Shown: piece after piece, positions 45,449 through 55,286 of the stretch
Layout of the letters: every line of letters begins with the position of its first letter
Position numbering within the stretch: the first letter of the stretch is position 1
From: Lutibacter litoralis
GTDB taxonomy: Bacteria > Bacteroidota > Bacteroidia > Flavobacteriales > Flavobacteriaceae
Assembly (NCBI RefSeq): GCF_014646675.1
Contig: NZ_BMNS01000001.1
Coordinates: 29,766 to 93,765 of the forward strand
Direction of reading: 5' to 3'
DNA length: 64,000 nt
Notes under the pieces: model-generated
The model's database searches: none
Told to the model about the DNA's origin: nothing
The model's input: the letters and a program-made list of their open reading frames with translations, nothing else
Translations under genes and position numbers: made by a program

Positions 45449-46226
45449 ATTCCTTTATCTCAAAAGCATCTTTATCATTTAGAAAGTTTAATTTAGTTCT
45501 AATTTCAGAAATATGCTTTTTTTCTAAAATTACAATTACAACAATTTCCGTATCTTCTTGAGTTTTTACAACTTGTTCTCCCAAACAATTATAAGCGGCC
45601 GTATGGCCATTGTATTCCAAATTATTGGCATCAATTCCTACTCTATTCACACCAATAGTGTAACACAAGTTTTCAATTGCTCGTGCTTTTAATAAAGTAT
45701 CCCAGGCTGAAACTCTAGGCTTTGGCCAATTTGCAACATAAATTAAAACATCATAATCTTCGACATTTCTAGACCACACAGGAAAGCGTAAATCGTAACA
45801 TACTAACGGACAAATTTTCCATCCCTTATAATTAATAATCATTCTTTCTTTCCCTCTATTATATACTGTATGTTCACCTGCCAATGTAAATAAATGCCGC
45901 TTGTTATAATATTCAATTTTTCCTTCAGGATGTACAAAAATAAACCGATTGTAAAAATTTTTATTTTCTGAAATAATAATACTTCCACAAATAGCTGTGT
46001 TTTTTTCTAAAGCTATTTGTTGCATCCATTTAACAGTATCACCAACCATGTACTCCGCAATATTTTGAGGTTGCATGCTAAATCCTGTAGTAAACATTTC
46101 AGGGAGTACAATTAAGTCAACATCCTTATTTATTTCTTTTATTTTTTCAGAAAAATGAATTCGATTTTGTTCAGCATTTTGCCAAACTAAATCTGCTTGT
46201 ATGAGGGCAATTTTTAAATGTTGCAT
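45447..46226 (-). CDS. Carbon-nitrogen hydrolase, putative omega-amidase
   Basis: A 259-residue nitrilase-superfamily enzyme. The catalytic triad is seen as Glu in VLPEMFTTGFS near residue 45, Lys in YNKRHLF near residue 115 and Cys in ICPLVCYDLRFPVW near residue 145. It resembles YafV/Nit2 omega-amidases, which hydrolyse 2-oxoglutaramate or 2-oxosuccinamate. ATG at 46226 is chosen; the longer frame lies inside the upstream aminotransferase gene. The coding regions overlap by 13 bases, and the aminotransferase is its logical partner (glutamine transaminase-omega-amidase pathway). Confidence 0.88.
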   Translation of the reverse strand: MQHLKIALIQADLVWQNAEQNRIHFSEKIKEINKDVDLIVLPEMFTTGFSMQPQNIAEYMVGDTVKWMQQIALEKNTAICGSIIISENKNFYNRFIFVHPEGKIEYYNKRHLFTLAGEHTVYNRGKERMIINYKGWKICPLVCYDLRFPVWSRNVEDYDVLIYVANWPKPRVSAWDTLLKARAIENLCYTIGVNRVGIDANNLEYNGHTAAYNCLGEQVVKTQEDTEIVVIVILEKKHISEIRTKLNFLNDKDAFEIKE

Positions 46227-47371
46227 AGTATTTCTGCTGCTTTTTTTATAGTCTCGTCTGTTTTTGCAAAACAAAAACGTAAAACTTTAGTATCTAATCC
46301 ATTTTCATTAAAAACTGAAATTGGAACACTTGCAATTTTTTGTTCTTTTGTTAATCGAATTGCAAAATCATAATCACTTTCATCTGTAATATTTTTAAAA
46401 TTCAACAATTGAAAATACGTTCCTTTTGATGGTATAAACTCAAAACGAGTATCTTTTATTAAACTTAAAAACAAGTCTCTTTTTTGCTGATAAAAATTAT
46501 TTAGATTTAAATAATTAGAAGGGGTCTTTAAATATTCGGCCAATGCAACTTGGGTTGGATGATTTACACTAAACACATTAAACTGATGCACTTTTCTAAA
46601 TTCAGCCATTAATTCTTTTGGTGCCAAACAATAGCCTATTTTCCAGCCTGTATTATGAAATGTTTTCCCAAAAGATGCAGTTATAAAAGCTCTTTCAGCC
46701 AAAACTGGATATAAAGCCGCTGTTTGGTGAAGCTCTCCATCAAAAATTATATGCTCGTAAACTTCATCGCTTAATAATAAAATATTGGTATCCTTTAAAA
46801 TGTTTTCCAATTGCAACATATCTATTGCGGTTAAAATTCTTCCAGAAGGATTGTGAGGTGTATTCACAATTATCATTCTAGTTTTATCAGTAATTAAACT
46901 TTTTACCAATTTCCAATCTATAATAAAACTTTCAGGATCTAACTGAACTGCAATTGCCTTTCCTCCAAAAAGTTGAATAGTTGGCTCATAACAATCGTAC
47001 GCTGGTTTAAAAATTAACACCTCATCATCTTTTTTAACTGTTGTGGCAATTGCTGTAAAAATTGCCTGTGTTGCTCCAGCTGTTATAGTTATTTCAGTTT
47101 CAGGGTTATAAGAAACACCATATAAATGCTCCATTTTATTAGAAATTGCCTGTCTCAAACTAAAAATACCAGGCATTGGCGCATATTGATTTTTACCATT
47201 AACCATAGCTTTATGAACCATGTTAATAAGGTTCTTATCGCTTTCAAAATCTGGAAATCCTTGTGACAAATTAAGGGCATTTTCTTTGTGAGCTAAAGCA
47301 CTCATTACAGAAAATATTGAAGTTGGTACTTCTGGTAATTTAGATTGAAAAGAATGTCTGTATATTAGCAT
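46214..47371 (-). CDS. PLP-dependent methionine/glutamine aminotransferase
   Basis: A 385-residue class I/II aminotransferase. The PLP Lys lies in ITASFGKTFHNTGWKIGY near residue 232. Other signatures are NLSQGFPDFESD near residue 33, IVNTPHNPSGRIL near residue 165 and LLLSDEVYEHIIFDG near residue 197. It resembles YbdL/methionine aminotransferase and kynurenine aminotransferases, which also use glutamine, and its overlap with an omega-amidase gene supports that use. A 17-base interrupted palindrome lies just upstream of its ATG. Confidence 0.9.
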   Translation of the reverse strand: MLIYRHSFQSKLPEVPTSIFSVMSALAHKENALNLSQGFPDFESDKNLINMVHKAMVNGKNQYAPMPGIFSLRQAISNKMEHLYGVSYNPETEITITAGATQAIFTAIATTVKKDDEVLIFKPAYDCYEPTIQLFGGKAIAVQLDPESFIIDWKLVKSLITDKTRMIIVNTPHNPSGRILTAIDMLQLENILKDTNILLLSDEVYEHIIFDGELHQTAALYPVLAERAFITASFGKTFHNTGWKIGYCLAPKELMAEFRKVHQFNVFSVNHPTQVALAEYLKTPSNYLNLNNFYQQKRDLFLSLIKDTRFEFIPSKGTYFQLLNFKNITDESDYDFAIRLTKEQKIASVPISVFNENGLDTKVLRFCFAKTDETIKKAAEILCNI

Positions 47372-47376
47372 TGTAA

Positions 47377-47393
47377 TTAGATTTAAAATCTAA
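47377..47393. promoter_or_regulatory. 17-base palindrome upstream of the aminotransferase
   Basis: TTAGATTT (47377-47384), a central A and AAATCTAA (47386-47393) form a perfect interrupted palindrome 5 bases upstream of the aminotransferase ATG. It also lies 5 bases after the stop of the HTH gene. It may be an operator, an mRNA hairpin or a chance AT-rich sequence. Confidence 0.35.
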
Positions 47394-47398
47394 ATTTA

Positions 47399-47620
47399 CT
47401 AAATATCCTTAGATTTATCTGAAGAATATTCTAAAATATCTGATGGCTGACAATCTAACTCTTTACAAATTGCTTCTAAAGTAGAAAATCGAATCGCTTT
47501 AGCCTTACCCGATTTTAGAATGGATAAGTTTGCTGTTGTTATTCCAATCTTTTCTGCCAAATCTTTACTCCTCATTTTTCGAGTAGCAAGCATTACATCA
47601 AGATTTACAATTATTGGCAT
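47399..47620 (-). CDS. XRE-type HTH regulator (YozG-like)
   Basis: A 73-residue helix-turn-helix protein (RKMRSKDLAEKIGITTANLSILKSGKAKAIRFSTLEAICKELDCQ) with short tails. ATG at 47620 is preferred over the 102-residue frame to 47707, since the upstream DUF2975 gene ends at 47623, leaving a 2-base gap. HTH proteins of this size encoded next to a DUF2975 membrane protein form a recurring two-gene unit in Firmicutes and Bacteroidota (recalled). The pair may act as a membrane-linked regulator. Confidence 0.85.
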   Translation of the reverse strand: MPIIVNLDVMLATRKMRSKDLAEKIGITTANLSILKSGKAKAIRFSTLEAICKELDCQPSDILEYSSDKSKDI

Positions 47621-47622
47621 AA

Positions 47623-48135
47623 TTAAATAGTTAGTTCGTTTTCTTCTTTTAACTTTTTTGATATTCCAAAAATTTCGCTTAAAACCATAAAGAATAATCC
47701 TAAACAAACTAATAAAACAAACGGACTAAAGGTAAAGTTAAAAGCAACAGTAACTTTACTCATGTAATAAACCTTATAAATAGTTGACGTAACTCCAGTT
47801 AAAAAAGCAGCAGTAATTAATAAATATCCAATTTTGTTAAAGTTTTTTAATACAACTTCATCAAAAACTTTTAGTCGATAAAAATATTTTAATACCACTC
47901 TAAAAAGATATAGACAATAAATTACAATTAAATATGATACCACTAAAATTAATGATAAAAATTTAGTTCCGTAATCCAAAATTTCAATTTGAACTCCGTT
48001 AATATTGAAGTCAAAGTCTCCCAATCCTATATCAAAAAAAACAATTACCATAATTACCAACATGGCAACTACAGAAATCATTGAAAAAAACCAAAGTAGA
48101 TCAACAAGCGCTTTTAGAATATTAAGTTTTCTCAT
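47623..48135 (-). CDS. DUF2975 family membrane protein
   Basis: A 170-residue protein with four hydrophobic segments (LWFFSMISVVAMLVIMVIVFF near residues 14-34, FLSLILVVSYLIVIYCLYLF, IGYLLITAAFLTGVTSTIY, FSPFVLLVCLGLFFMVLSEIF) and short loops, matching DUF2975 in size and layout. The family has no proven function. It is the first gene of a two-gene unit with the small HTH gene, two bases apart. It could sense a membrane state and pass it to the regulator, but that is inference. Confidence 0.82.
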   Translation of the reverse strand: MRKLNILKALVDLLWFFSMISVVAMLVIMVIVFFDIGLGDFDFNINGVQIEILDYGTKFLSLILVVSYLIVIYCLYLFRVVLKYFYRLKVFDEVVLKNFNKIGYLLITAAFLTGVTSTIYKVYYMSKVTVAFNFTFSPFVLLVCLGLFFMVLSEIFGISKKLKEENELTI

Positions 48136-48207
48136 TATATAATAATTTAATATTTCTAAAAGTACATATAATTATCGAATAACAATAATGATTTGTTTTT
48201 ATTCGAT

Positions 48208-48242
48208 AAAAAAACCTGTTTTATTTCTAAAACAGGTTTTTA
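48208..48242 (-). terminator. Terminator of the sdhCAB operon
   Basis: AAAACCTGTTTT and AAAACAGGTTTTT pair around a short loop; on the minus strand the stem is followed by a run of T. It lies about 20 bases after the sdhB stop at 48262. Confidence 0.85.
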
Positions 48243-48261
48243 AAATATATTTTTAAAAGTA

Positions 48262-49005
48262 TTAAATAATACTAGCCTTTAAATATTCACGGTTCATACG
48301 TGCAATATTTTCTAATGAAATTCCTTTTGGACATTCTACTTCGCAAGCTCCAGTGTTAGTACAGTTTCCAAATCCTTCATCATCCATTTGTTTTACCATA
48401 TTTCTAACACGATCGGCAGCTTCAATTTTACCCTGTGGTAATAATGCAAACTGAGATACTTTTGCAGAAACGAATAACATTGCACTTGAGTTTTTACAAC
48501 TTGCAACACAAGCTCCACAACCAATACAAGCTGCAGCATCCATAGATAAATCTGCATCTAATTTTGGAATTGGAATTGCATTTGCATCTTGTGTGTTTCC
48601 TGACGTATTTACAGAAATATAACCACCTGCTTGTTGAATACGCTCAAACGCCATTCTATCTACAATTAAATCTTTTATTACTGGAAATGCTTTTGCTCTC
48701 CAAGGTTCAATATAAATGGTATCTCCATCTTTAAAAGTACGCATGTGTAACTGACATGTAGTAATTCCTCTATCTGGTCCGTGAGGTTCTCCATTAATAT
48801 GTAATGAACACATTCCACAAATTCCTTCTCTACAATCGTGATCAAAGGCAATTGGAATTTCATTTTTTTCAACCAAACTTTCGTTCAATACATCCATCAT
48901 TTCTAAAAACGACATATGTTCTGAAATATCGGTAACTTTATATTCGACCATTTGACCTTTTTCTTGTGGCCCTTTTTGTCTCCAAATTTTTAACGTTAAA
49001 TTCAT
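48262..49005 (-). CDS. sdhB: Succinate dehydrogenase/fumarate reductase iron-sulfur subunit
   Basis: A 247-residue subunit with three iron-sulfur centres: 2Fe-2S in [13 protein letters not shown] near residue 60, 4Fe-4S in [15 protein letters not shown] near residue 152 and the 3Fe-4S ligands in [14 protein letters not shown] near residue 205. It passes electrons from SdhA to the quinone site formed with SdhC. It is the last gene of sdhC-sdhA-sdhB, 10 bases after sdhA. Length and motifs match the Bacteroidota five-helix type B enzyme. Confidence 0.96.
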   Translation of the reverse strand: MNLTLKIWRQKGPQEKGQMVEYKVTDISEHMSFLEMMDVLNESLVEKNEIPIAFDHDCREGICGMCSLHINGEPHGPDRGITTCQLHMRTFKDGDTIYIEPWRAKAFPVIKDLIVDRMAFERIQQAGGYISVNTSGNTQDANAIPIPKLDADLSMDAAACIGCGACVASCKNSSAMLFVSAKVSQFALLPQGKIEAADRVRNMVKQMDDEGFGNCTNTGACEVECPKGISLENIARMNREYLKASII

Positions 49006-49015
49006 AATGTCTATC

Positions 49016-51019
49016 TTATTTGTATGAACGAGTTTTTAATTCGATATCTTTAAATTCTAATTGTTCTTTATGCAAAATAGCTTCACTAGGTTTTCCTGTA
49101 TATTCCCAAGCTGCAACATATGCAAAGTTTTTATCATCACGCAATGCTTCACCATCTTCAGTAACGTATTCTTCGCGGAAATGACCTCCACAAGATTCGT
49201 TTCTTTCTAAAGCATCTTTAGCAAATAATTCTCCTAATTCTAAGAAATCAGCTACTCTACCTGCCTTTTCTAATTCAGGGTTTAATTCATTTAAATCTCC
49301 AGGAACCTTAACGTTCTTCCAGAAATCTTCGCGAATTTCTTTAATTTCTTTAATAGCTTCTTTTAAGTGCTTTTCATTACGTGCCATTCCTACTTTATTC
49401 CACATAACTAAACCTAGTTTTTTATGGTAATAATCTACAGAATGTGTTCCTTTATTGTTGATAAAGAATTCTAACTTATCTTTAATTTCTTTTTCAGCAG
49501 CATCAAATTCTTTAGAATCTGTTGAAATTTTACCAGTTCTAATATCATCTGCTAAATAATCACCAATTGTATATGGTAATACAAAATATCCATCAGCCAA
49601 ACCTTGCATTAATGCTGAAGCTCCTAAACGGTTCGCCCCGTGATCAGAGAAATTCGCTTCACCGATACAATACAATCCAGGAACGGTTGTCATTAAATTA
49701 TAATCAACCCAAACACCACCCATTGTGTAATGTGTTGCAGGATAAATCATCATTGGTGTTTTGTATGGATTTTCATCAATAATTTTCTCATACATTTGGA
49801 ATAAGTTACCATATTTAGCTTCAATAACTCCTTCACCTAATTTAATAATTTCTTCTTTAGAAGCGTTATCCATTCCTTTGATTTTAGCCTGCTCTGAACC
49901 ATAACGATAAATTGCAGAAGCAAAATCTAAATACACAGCTTCACCAGTTGCATTTACACCAAAACCAGCATCGCAACGTTCTTTTGCAGCTCTCGATGCA
50001 ACATCACGTGGTACTAAGTTTCCATATGCAGGATATCTTCTTTCTAAATAATAATCTCTATCTTCTTCAGCTAATTCTGTAGGCTTTAATCTTCCTTCTT
50101 GAATTGCCTTTGCGTCTTCTATTTTTGCAGGAACCCAAATTCTACCATCGTTACGTAATGATTCTGACATTAACGTTAATTTAGATTGGTAATCTCCTGA
50201 ACGAGGAATACAAGTTGGATGAATTTGTGTCATACAAGGATTTGCGAAAAACGCTCCTTTTTTATGAACTTTCCAAGCTGCAGTTGCATTAGATCCCATT
50301 GCATTAGTTGATAAGAAATATACATTTCCATAACCTCCTGTTGCAATAACTACTGCATGCGCAGAATGGCGCTCTATTTCTCCAGTAACTAAATCACGTG
50401 CAATAATTCCTCTTGCTTTTCCATCAACTTTTACAACGTCTAACATTTCGTGACGATTGAACATTTCAATCTTTCCACGAGCAATTTGACGGTTCATTGC
50501 AGCATAACAACCTAATAATAATTGCTGTCCTGTTTGTCCTTTAGCATAAAAAGTACGAGACACTAATACACCTCCAAATGAACGGTTGTCTAACAATCCA
50601 CCATAATCACGTGCAAAAGGAACACCTTGAGCAACACATTGGTCTATAATTGCTCCTGAAACTTCAGCTAAACGGAACACGTTTGCTTCACGTGAACGAT
50701 AATCTCCACCTTTTACGGTGTCATAAAATAAACGATAGTTAGAATCACCATCATTTTGATAATTTTTTGCTGCATTAATTCCTCCTTGGGCTGCAATTGA
50801 ATGCGCTCTACGCGGAGAATCTTGATATGCAAAAGCTTTTACATTATATCCTAATTCTGCTAACGATGCCGCTGCAGAACCTCCTGCTAAACCAGTTCCA
50901 ACTACAATAATATCAATATTACGTTTGTTTGCTGGGTTAACAAGATTTACATTTTCTTTATAGGTTGTCCATTTATCTTTAATTGGACCTTCTGGTACTC
51001 TTGAGTTTAAAGTAGTCAT
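49016..51019 (-). CDS. sdhA: Succinate dehydrogenase/fumarate reductase flavoprotein subunit
   Basis: A 667-residue catalytic subunit that oxidises succinate in the citric acid cycle. The FAD-binding dinucleotide motif is [20 protein letters not shown] near residue 41, with the flavin-binding His in [19 protein letters not shown]. The substrate region includes [23 protein letters not shown] and the C-terminal [12 protein letters not shown]. The length is typical of the type B flavoprotein (about 640-670 residues). It lies 12 bases after sdhC. Confidence 0.97.
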   Translation of the reverse strand: MTTLNSRVPEGPIKDKWTTYKENVNLVNPANKRNIDIIVVGTGLAGGSAAASLAELGYNVKAFAYQDSPRRAHSIAAQGGINAAKNYQNDGDSNYRLFYDTVKGGDYRSREANVFRLAEVSGAIIDQCVAQGVPFARDYGGLLDNRSFGGVLVSRTFYAKGQTGQQLLLGCYAAMNRQIARGKIEMFNRHEMLDVVKVDGKARGIIARDLVTGEIERHSAHAVVIATGGYGNVYFLSTNAMGSNATAAWKVHKKGAFFANPCMTQIHPTCIPRSGDYQSKLTLMSESLRNDGRIWVPAKIEDAKAIQEGRLKPTELAEEDRDYYLERRYPAYGNLVPRDVASRAAKERCDAGFGVNATGEAVYLDFASAIYRYGSEQAKIKGMDNASKEEIIKLGEGVIEAKYGNLFQMYEKIIDENPYKTPMMIYPATHYTMGGVWVDYNLMTTVPGLYCIGEANFSDHGANRLGASALMQGLADGYFVLPYTIGDYLADDIRTGKISTDSKEFDAAEKEIKDKLEFFINNKGTHSVDYYHKKLGLVMWNKVGMARNEKHLKEAIKEIKEIREDFWKNVKVPGDLNELNPELEKAGRVADFLELGELFAKDALERNESCGGHFREEYVTEDGEALRDDKNFAYVAAWEYTGKPSEAILHKEQLEFKDIELKTRSYK

Positions 51020-51031
51020 ATTCTCTTAAGA

Positions 51032-51709
51032 TTAATGGTTAAAATGGTGGTATAAAGCAATTATAATAAATCCTAAAGGAATTACAATTGAATAAATAAC
51101 ACCTAAATTCTTAACGCATTTTGTGTATTTATTATTAAAGCCAATTGATTGAAAAGCAGATTGAAAACCGTGGGCTAAATGCAAGCCTAAGAATATAAAT
51201 GCAACTACGTAGGCCGCTACTCTCCAAATTGGAAAAAATTTATGCTGCAACTCTTCGAAATAACGATAACCTTCTTGCCCAGGTAAAACACCGCTCATAT
51301 CTCCTAAAACATATTTAGTGTTAATTTCTGGAATCCAAAAATCGATAAAATGTAAAACAATAAATGCTAAAATAGCCGCACCACTAAAAACCATGTTTCT
51401 TGACATCCAAGAAGCACTTGCAGCACCATTAAACTTAGCATACTTAACATTTCTTGCTCTTTTATTCCTTAGCTCCAAAACAAATCCCATAACAAAATGA
51501 AATACAACTCCAAATATTAATACAGGTTGCATCGCAAACTGAATTAATGGATTGGTTCCCATAAAATGAGAAAGCTCATTAAATAAATCTTCGCTAAATA
51601 ATGAAGTTAAATTTACCGCTAAATGAATAATTAGAAAAATAATTAGAAAAAGTGCTGACAACGCCATAGCTACTTTTCTTGCAATTGATGAAGATATAAA
51701 TCCGCTCAT
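51032..51709 (-). CDS. sdhC: Succinate dehydrogenase cytochrome b subunit
   Basis: A 225-residue di-heme membrane anchor with five predicted helices, including VAMALSALFLIIFLIIHLAVN, FGVVFHFVMGFVLELR and FIFLGLHLAHGFQSAFQ. Candidate heme-ligand His residues are in IIHLAV, VFHFV, LHFID and LHLAHG. It receives electrons from SdhB and reduces menaquinone. It is first in the sdhCAB operon, with a -7 box at 51733-51740. It converges with nothing; the next gene upstream is the fucose operon's GH20. Confidence 0.95.
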   Translation of the reverse strand: MSGFISSSIARKVAMALSALFLIIFLIIHLAVNLTSLFSEDLFNELSHFMGTNPLIQFAMQPVLIFGVVFHFVMGFVLELRNKRARNVKYAKFNGAASASWMSRNMVFSGAAILAFIVLHFIDFWIPEINTKYVLGDMSGVLPGQEGYRYFEELQHKFFPIWRVAAYVVAFIFLGLHLAHGFQSAFQSIGFNNKYTKCVKNLGVIYSIVIPLGFIIIALYHHFNH

Positions 51710-51732
51710 TTTTATTTAATTTTTTTAAAAAG

Positions 51733-51740
51733 CAAAGATA
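51733..51740 (-). promoter_or_regulatory. Candidate -7 box for sdhCAB
   Basis: The minus strand reads TATCTTTG (TAnnTTTG), 23 bases upstream of the sdhC ATG. A TTTG 25 bases further upstream is a little too far for a standard -33. Confidence 0.5.
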
Positions 51741-51806
51741 CTATTTACTTTTTTGTTAAAAAACACAAATTTGTCCACTTTCCTTATTTAGAATGATTTT
51801 AAAATA

Positions 51807-53480
51807 TTACTGTTTTCTTTCAAAAGTATGTTTTGCATAGTTTAAACCCATTTCTTCATAAACTTCAGAAAAATGTTTTAATCGTTCACTAAAATCTTCC
51901 CAATCTTTTGAAGCTGGTTGAGACCATGCTATTTCAGATAAGGCTGTCATTCTTGGTAAAATCATATATTCTACTTGTGTTGTTGTTGGAATATACTCCG
52001 TCCATACGTTTGCTTGTGTTCCTAATACATATTTTTGTTCTTCTGCCCTAAGTTCTGTAGGCATTGGCTCATAATTATATACATCTTCAACAGTTGTTAA
52101 ACCTCCTATTGCCATTGGTTCATTATCTTTATCTTTATGCTGATAATGGTCAAAATATAAAGAGTGGTTTGGTGTCATAATAACATCGTGCTTTTGTTTT
52201 GCAGCAACAATTCCTCCTTCTGTTCCTCTCCAAGACATAACCGTTGCATTTGGCGCTAAACCTCCTTCTAGAATCTCATCCCAACCAATTATTTTTTTGC
52301 CGTTTGCGTTTACAAATTTCTCTATGCGTTGAATAAAATAACTTTGCAATTCGTGTTCGTCTTTTAAGTTATTATCTTTTATTCTTTTTTGACAATCTGG
52401 ACATTTTTTCCAGTTACCTTTTGGACATTCATCTCCTCCAATATGAATATATTCTGATGGAAATAATGGCATAACCTCTGCTAAAACATTTTCTAAAAAG
52501 TGAAATGTCTCTTCGTTTCCACCACAAAAAACATCGTCAAAAACACCCCAAGTTTCTTGTACAATTTTTGGTGTTCCATTTGCTTGTATTTCTTTTCCTG
52601 CTTTTGAACCCATATCTTTAGTTACTTTTGTAGGTTCATTTGGAAAACAACTTAAAAAAGGGTAGGCTGCAATTGCTGCACTTCCGTGACCTGGTAATTC
52701 TATTTCTGGAATTACAGTTACGTGGTTTTCTGTAGCATATTTTACAACTTCTTTAACTTCTTCTTGGGTATAAAAACCACCATATTTTGTCTCTGTATTC
52801 CCTGTTCCAGGATGATGCCCAATAATAGTTCCGTTTCTCCAAGCTCCTATTTCAGTTAATTTAGGATATTTCTTTATTTCAATTCTCCAACCTTGATCTT
52901 CTGTCAAATGCCAATGAAACGTGTTCATTTTATGCATTGCAATTAAATCTATGTATTTTTTTATAAATTCAACTGGAAAAAAGTGACGCGCCACATCTAG
53001 ATGCATTCCTCTGTAAACAAACCTAGGATTGTCTTTAATAGTTACTGCTGGAATTGTTAAATCTTCTAAATCTGAATTAATTAATTGTCTTAAAGTTTGA
53101 ATTCCATAAAAAATCCCTTTAGGCGTTTTACCTGAAATAACAATTTTATTATACGTTACTAATAATTCGTATCCCTCTTCATTTTCAATTGTTTCATCTA
53201 ATTTAAGAAGTATATCTCCATTAGATTCTTCAGAAGAAAATTGTATTGTTTCTCCAGAAACTGCTCCTAGTAATTCGGCTAAAAAAGTCCCTTCTTTCTC
53301 TAATGATTCTTCACCAGAAATTTTAGTTTTAGCATCTACTAAAAACTTACCTGTAGAAATTTCCATCGCCAAAGGTTTTGGTATAATTGGATATTCTTGC
53401 GCTGTATTTACAGTATCTTTATACTTATTTGAGCACGAAATTGTTAAAAAACTAACAATCATTAAAAAAGCTATTCTCAT
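51807..53480 (-). CDS. GH20 beta-N-acetylhexosaminidase lipoprotein
   Basis: A 557-residue glycosidase that removes terminal beta-GlcNAc or GalNAc residues. The signal peptide has a lipobox (VSFLTISC, Cys near residue 16), so the enzyme is anchored to a membrane and probably faces the periplasm or surface. A GH20b domain (about residues 25-140) is followed by the catalytic barrel, with the catalytic Asp-Glu pair in IHIGGDECPKGNW at about residues 350-351. ATG at 53480 was chosen, as the frame to 53612 lies within the mutarotase gene. It is the last gene of the L-fucose operon. Confidence 0.93.
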   Translation of the reverse strand: MRIAFLMIVSFLTISCSNKYKDTVNTAQEYPIIPKPLAMEISTGKFLVDAKTKISGEESLEKEGTFLAELLGAVSGETIQFSSEESNGDILLKLDETIENEEGYELLVTYNKIVISGKTPKGIFYGIQTLRQLINSDLEDLTIPAVTIKDNPRFVYRGMHLDVARHFFPVEFIKKYIDLIAMHKMNTFHWHLTEDQGWRIEIKKYPKLTEIGAWRNGTIIGHHPGTGNTETKYGGFYTQEEVKEVVKYATENHVTVIPEIELPGHGSAAIAAYPFLSCFPNEPTKVTKDMGSKAGKEIQANGTPKIVQETWGVFDDVFCGGNEETFHFLENVLAEVMPLFPSEYIHIGGDECPKGNWKKCPDCQKRIKDNNLKDEHELQSYFIQRIEKFVNANGKKIIGWDEILEGGLAPNATVMSWRGTEGGIVAAKQKHDVIMTPNHSLYFDHYQHKDKDNEPMAIGGLTTVEDVYNYEPMPTELRAEEQKYVLGTQANVWTEYIPTTTQVEYMILPRMTALSEIAWSQPASKDWEDFSERLKHFSEVYEEMGLNYAKHTFERKQ

Positions 53481-53515
53481 TATTTTATTATTAAAAATTA
53501 ATACTTGTTTTATAT

Positions 53516-53848
53516 TTATTGTAATTTGAATATTTGATCCATCAATACCCATTTTTCTCCATTTTTTGAAGTTGGTAGGGCTTTTTGATACTTCCACATT
53601 AAAGTTTCCCATTCTTGTACTTTTGGGTTATCAGCATCCTTAATTGATTTTTTTGCAAAAGAAAAAGTATCATGTACTTCCATTATCATAAATAATCGGT
53701 TGGAAATATTATAAATTTCTAGATTTAGAATTCTTGAATCTTTAATACTTTTTATAATTTCAGGCCATACATTTTTATGATGCTTTTTGTAAGCTTCAAT
53801 CAATTCTAGATCGTCTAATAAATCAAGTGCTAAGCAGTATTTTTTCAT
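53516..53848 (-). CDS. L-fucose (rhamnose-type) mutarotase
   Basis: A 110-residue protein of the rhamnose mutarotase fold (PF05336). Features are the C-terminal EWETLMWKYQKALP and the central LFMIMEVHDTFSF, with His and Trp/Tyr residues that line the sugar site in the family. Its place between fucP and GH20 in an L-fucose operon makes L-fucose the likely sugar, converting the alpha and beta anomers. Its ATG overlaps the stop of fucP by 4 bases (ATGA), so translation is coupled. Confidence 0.88.
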   Translation of the reverse strand: MKKYCLALDLLDDLELIEAYKKHHKNVWPEIIKSIKDSRILNLEIYNISNRLFMIMEVHDTFSFAKKSIKDADNPKVQEWETLMWKYQKALPTSKNGEKWVLMDQIFKLQ

Positions 53849-55221
53849 GTATCTAATTTTGAAAATTCAACGTCAGAGGTTTCGTGTCTTTTAAATACTC
53901 TAAGTCCATACCAGGCAATATACAAAAAACAAAAAAATGGTAATATAAAGGAGAAATTCACTTCTGAAACTCCTACAATTAATGAATCATTTACTCCGTT
54001 ACCACCAACATCTATTATTACTCCCTGTAATTTAGGCATTAAAGCTCCTCCAACTATAGCCATTACCAAACCTGCTGCTCCAATTTTTGATTCTTCTTCG
54101 TTTAATCCGTCTAAGGAGATTCCATAAATTGTTGGAAACATTAACGACATAAAAAATGATATTGCTACCAAACTATACAAGCCAAAAAAACCTTCTAACC
54201 AAATTGTTCCTGCCGAGAAAACCATTGCCAATAAAGCAAAATACATTAATAATTTTCCTGAACTTAAAAAACGTAACATATACGTTCCTATTGCTCTACC
54301 AATTAAAAACACAATAAAAGCCATAAACTGATAGTTTGCAGCTTCTTCACTACTAATTCCAATAGCTTCTGCATATTGATAAATATAGGTCCAACACATA
54401 ATTTGTGCACCAACATATAATACTTGTGCAACAACACCTAAAACGTATTTTTTATTCTTAAATAATTTACAAAAAGTCTCTCTTAAACTCGGAATACCAC
54501 CTTCATCTTTTCCTTGAGGCATTTTGCTTATGGCAATTAAAATAAACACTCCAATAATTACCAATCCTAAAATTACATAAGGATCTCGAATTACCATTAA
54601 ATCAGAAGTTTTTATCAATATTTTTTTTGCTTCATCTAGCGTTGCAAAATTTACAATGTCATCTGATTGTAATTTTTTCAATACAAAAAATTGTGCAACC
54701 AATAACCCCGCAATCAATCCAACAGGATTAAAAGCTTGTGCCAAATTTAAACGTCGCGTAGCAGTTTTCGGATCTCCCATAGCTAAAATATAGGGATTTG
54801 CAGTCGTTTCTAAAAAAGCCAATCCAAAAGTTAAAATGTACAATCCTAAACAAAAAAACCAAAATTGTTCTGCAATTGCAGCAGGATAAAATAATAGAGC
54901 TCCAATAGCGTATAATGCCAATCCTATTAATATTCCAACTTTATATGAATATTTTCTAACAAATAAAGCTGCTGGTAAAGCCATACAAAAATAACCGCCA
55001 TAAAACGCCATTTGTACCCAAGCTGCTTGAGAGTTTGAAAGTTCTAATACTTTTTTAAAAGCCTGAACCATTGGATCTGTTACCGCGTTTGCAAAACCCC
55101 AAAGCGCAAATAATGAAGTTACCAATATAAATGGAATCACTACTTTTTTTGAAACAATTGGAACCTTCCTTTTTAAATTTACATTACTTGTTTCTTCTGA
55201 AGTATTAGCAGTGTTAGCCAT
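53845..55221 (-). CDS. fucP: L-fucose:H+ symporter (MFS)
   Basis: A 458-residue 12-helix inner-membrane transporter of the FHS/FucP type. The hydrophobic segments start at residue 26 (VVIPFILVTSLFALWGFANAVTD), and the signature AWVQMAFYGGYFCMALPAALFVRKYSYKVGI near residues 65-95 and FLETTANPYI near residue 135 are typical of FucP. It imports free L-fucose released by the fucosidases. It overlaps the mutarotase gene by 4 bases and has a 65-base gap to the dehydrogenase gene upstream, the widest inside the operon. Confidence 0.94.
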   Translation of the reverse strand: MANTANTSEETSNVNLKRKVPIVSKKVVIPFILVTSLFALWGFANAVTDPMVQAFKKVLELSNSQAAWVQMAFYGGYFCMALPAALFVRKYSYKVGILIGLALYAIGALLFYPAAIAEQFWFFCLGLYILTFGLAFLETTANPYILAMGDPKTATRRLNLAQAFNPVGLIAGLLVAQFFVLKKLQSDDIVNFATLDEAKKILIKTSDLMVIRDPYVILGLVIIGVFILIAISKMPQGKDEGGIPSLRETFCKLFKNKKYVLGVVAQVLYVGAQIMCWTYIYQYAEAIGISSEEAANYQFMAFIVFLIGRAIGTYMLRFLSSGKLLMYFALLAMVFSAGTIWLEGFFGLYSLVAISFFMSLMFPTIYGISLDGLNEEESKIGAAGLVMAIVGGALMPKLQGVIIDVGGNGVNDSLIVGVSEVNFSFILPFFCFLYIAWYGLRVFKRHETSDVEFSKLDT

Positions 55222-55286
55222 AAGATTGAAAAATTTATTGAACTTACTATTTTTAACGCATTTAATTAATTTTTTTCGACCAAATA

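Noticed and set aside
47621-47707. Longer N-terminus of the HTH regulator
   Set aside because: It overlaps the DUF2975 gene and adds residues with no HTH character.
53481-53612. Longer N-terminus of the GH20 enzyme
   Set aside because: It reads across the mutarotase gene and would bury the lipoprotein signal; ATG at 53480 is better.
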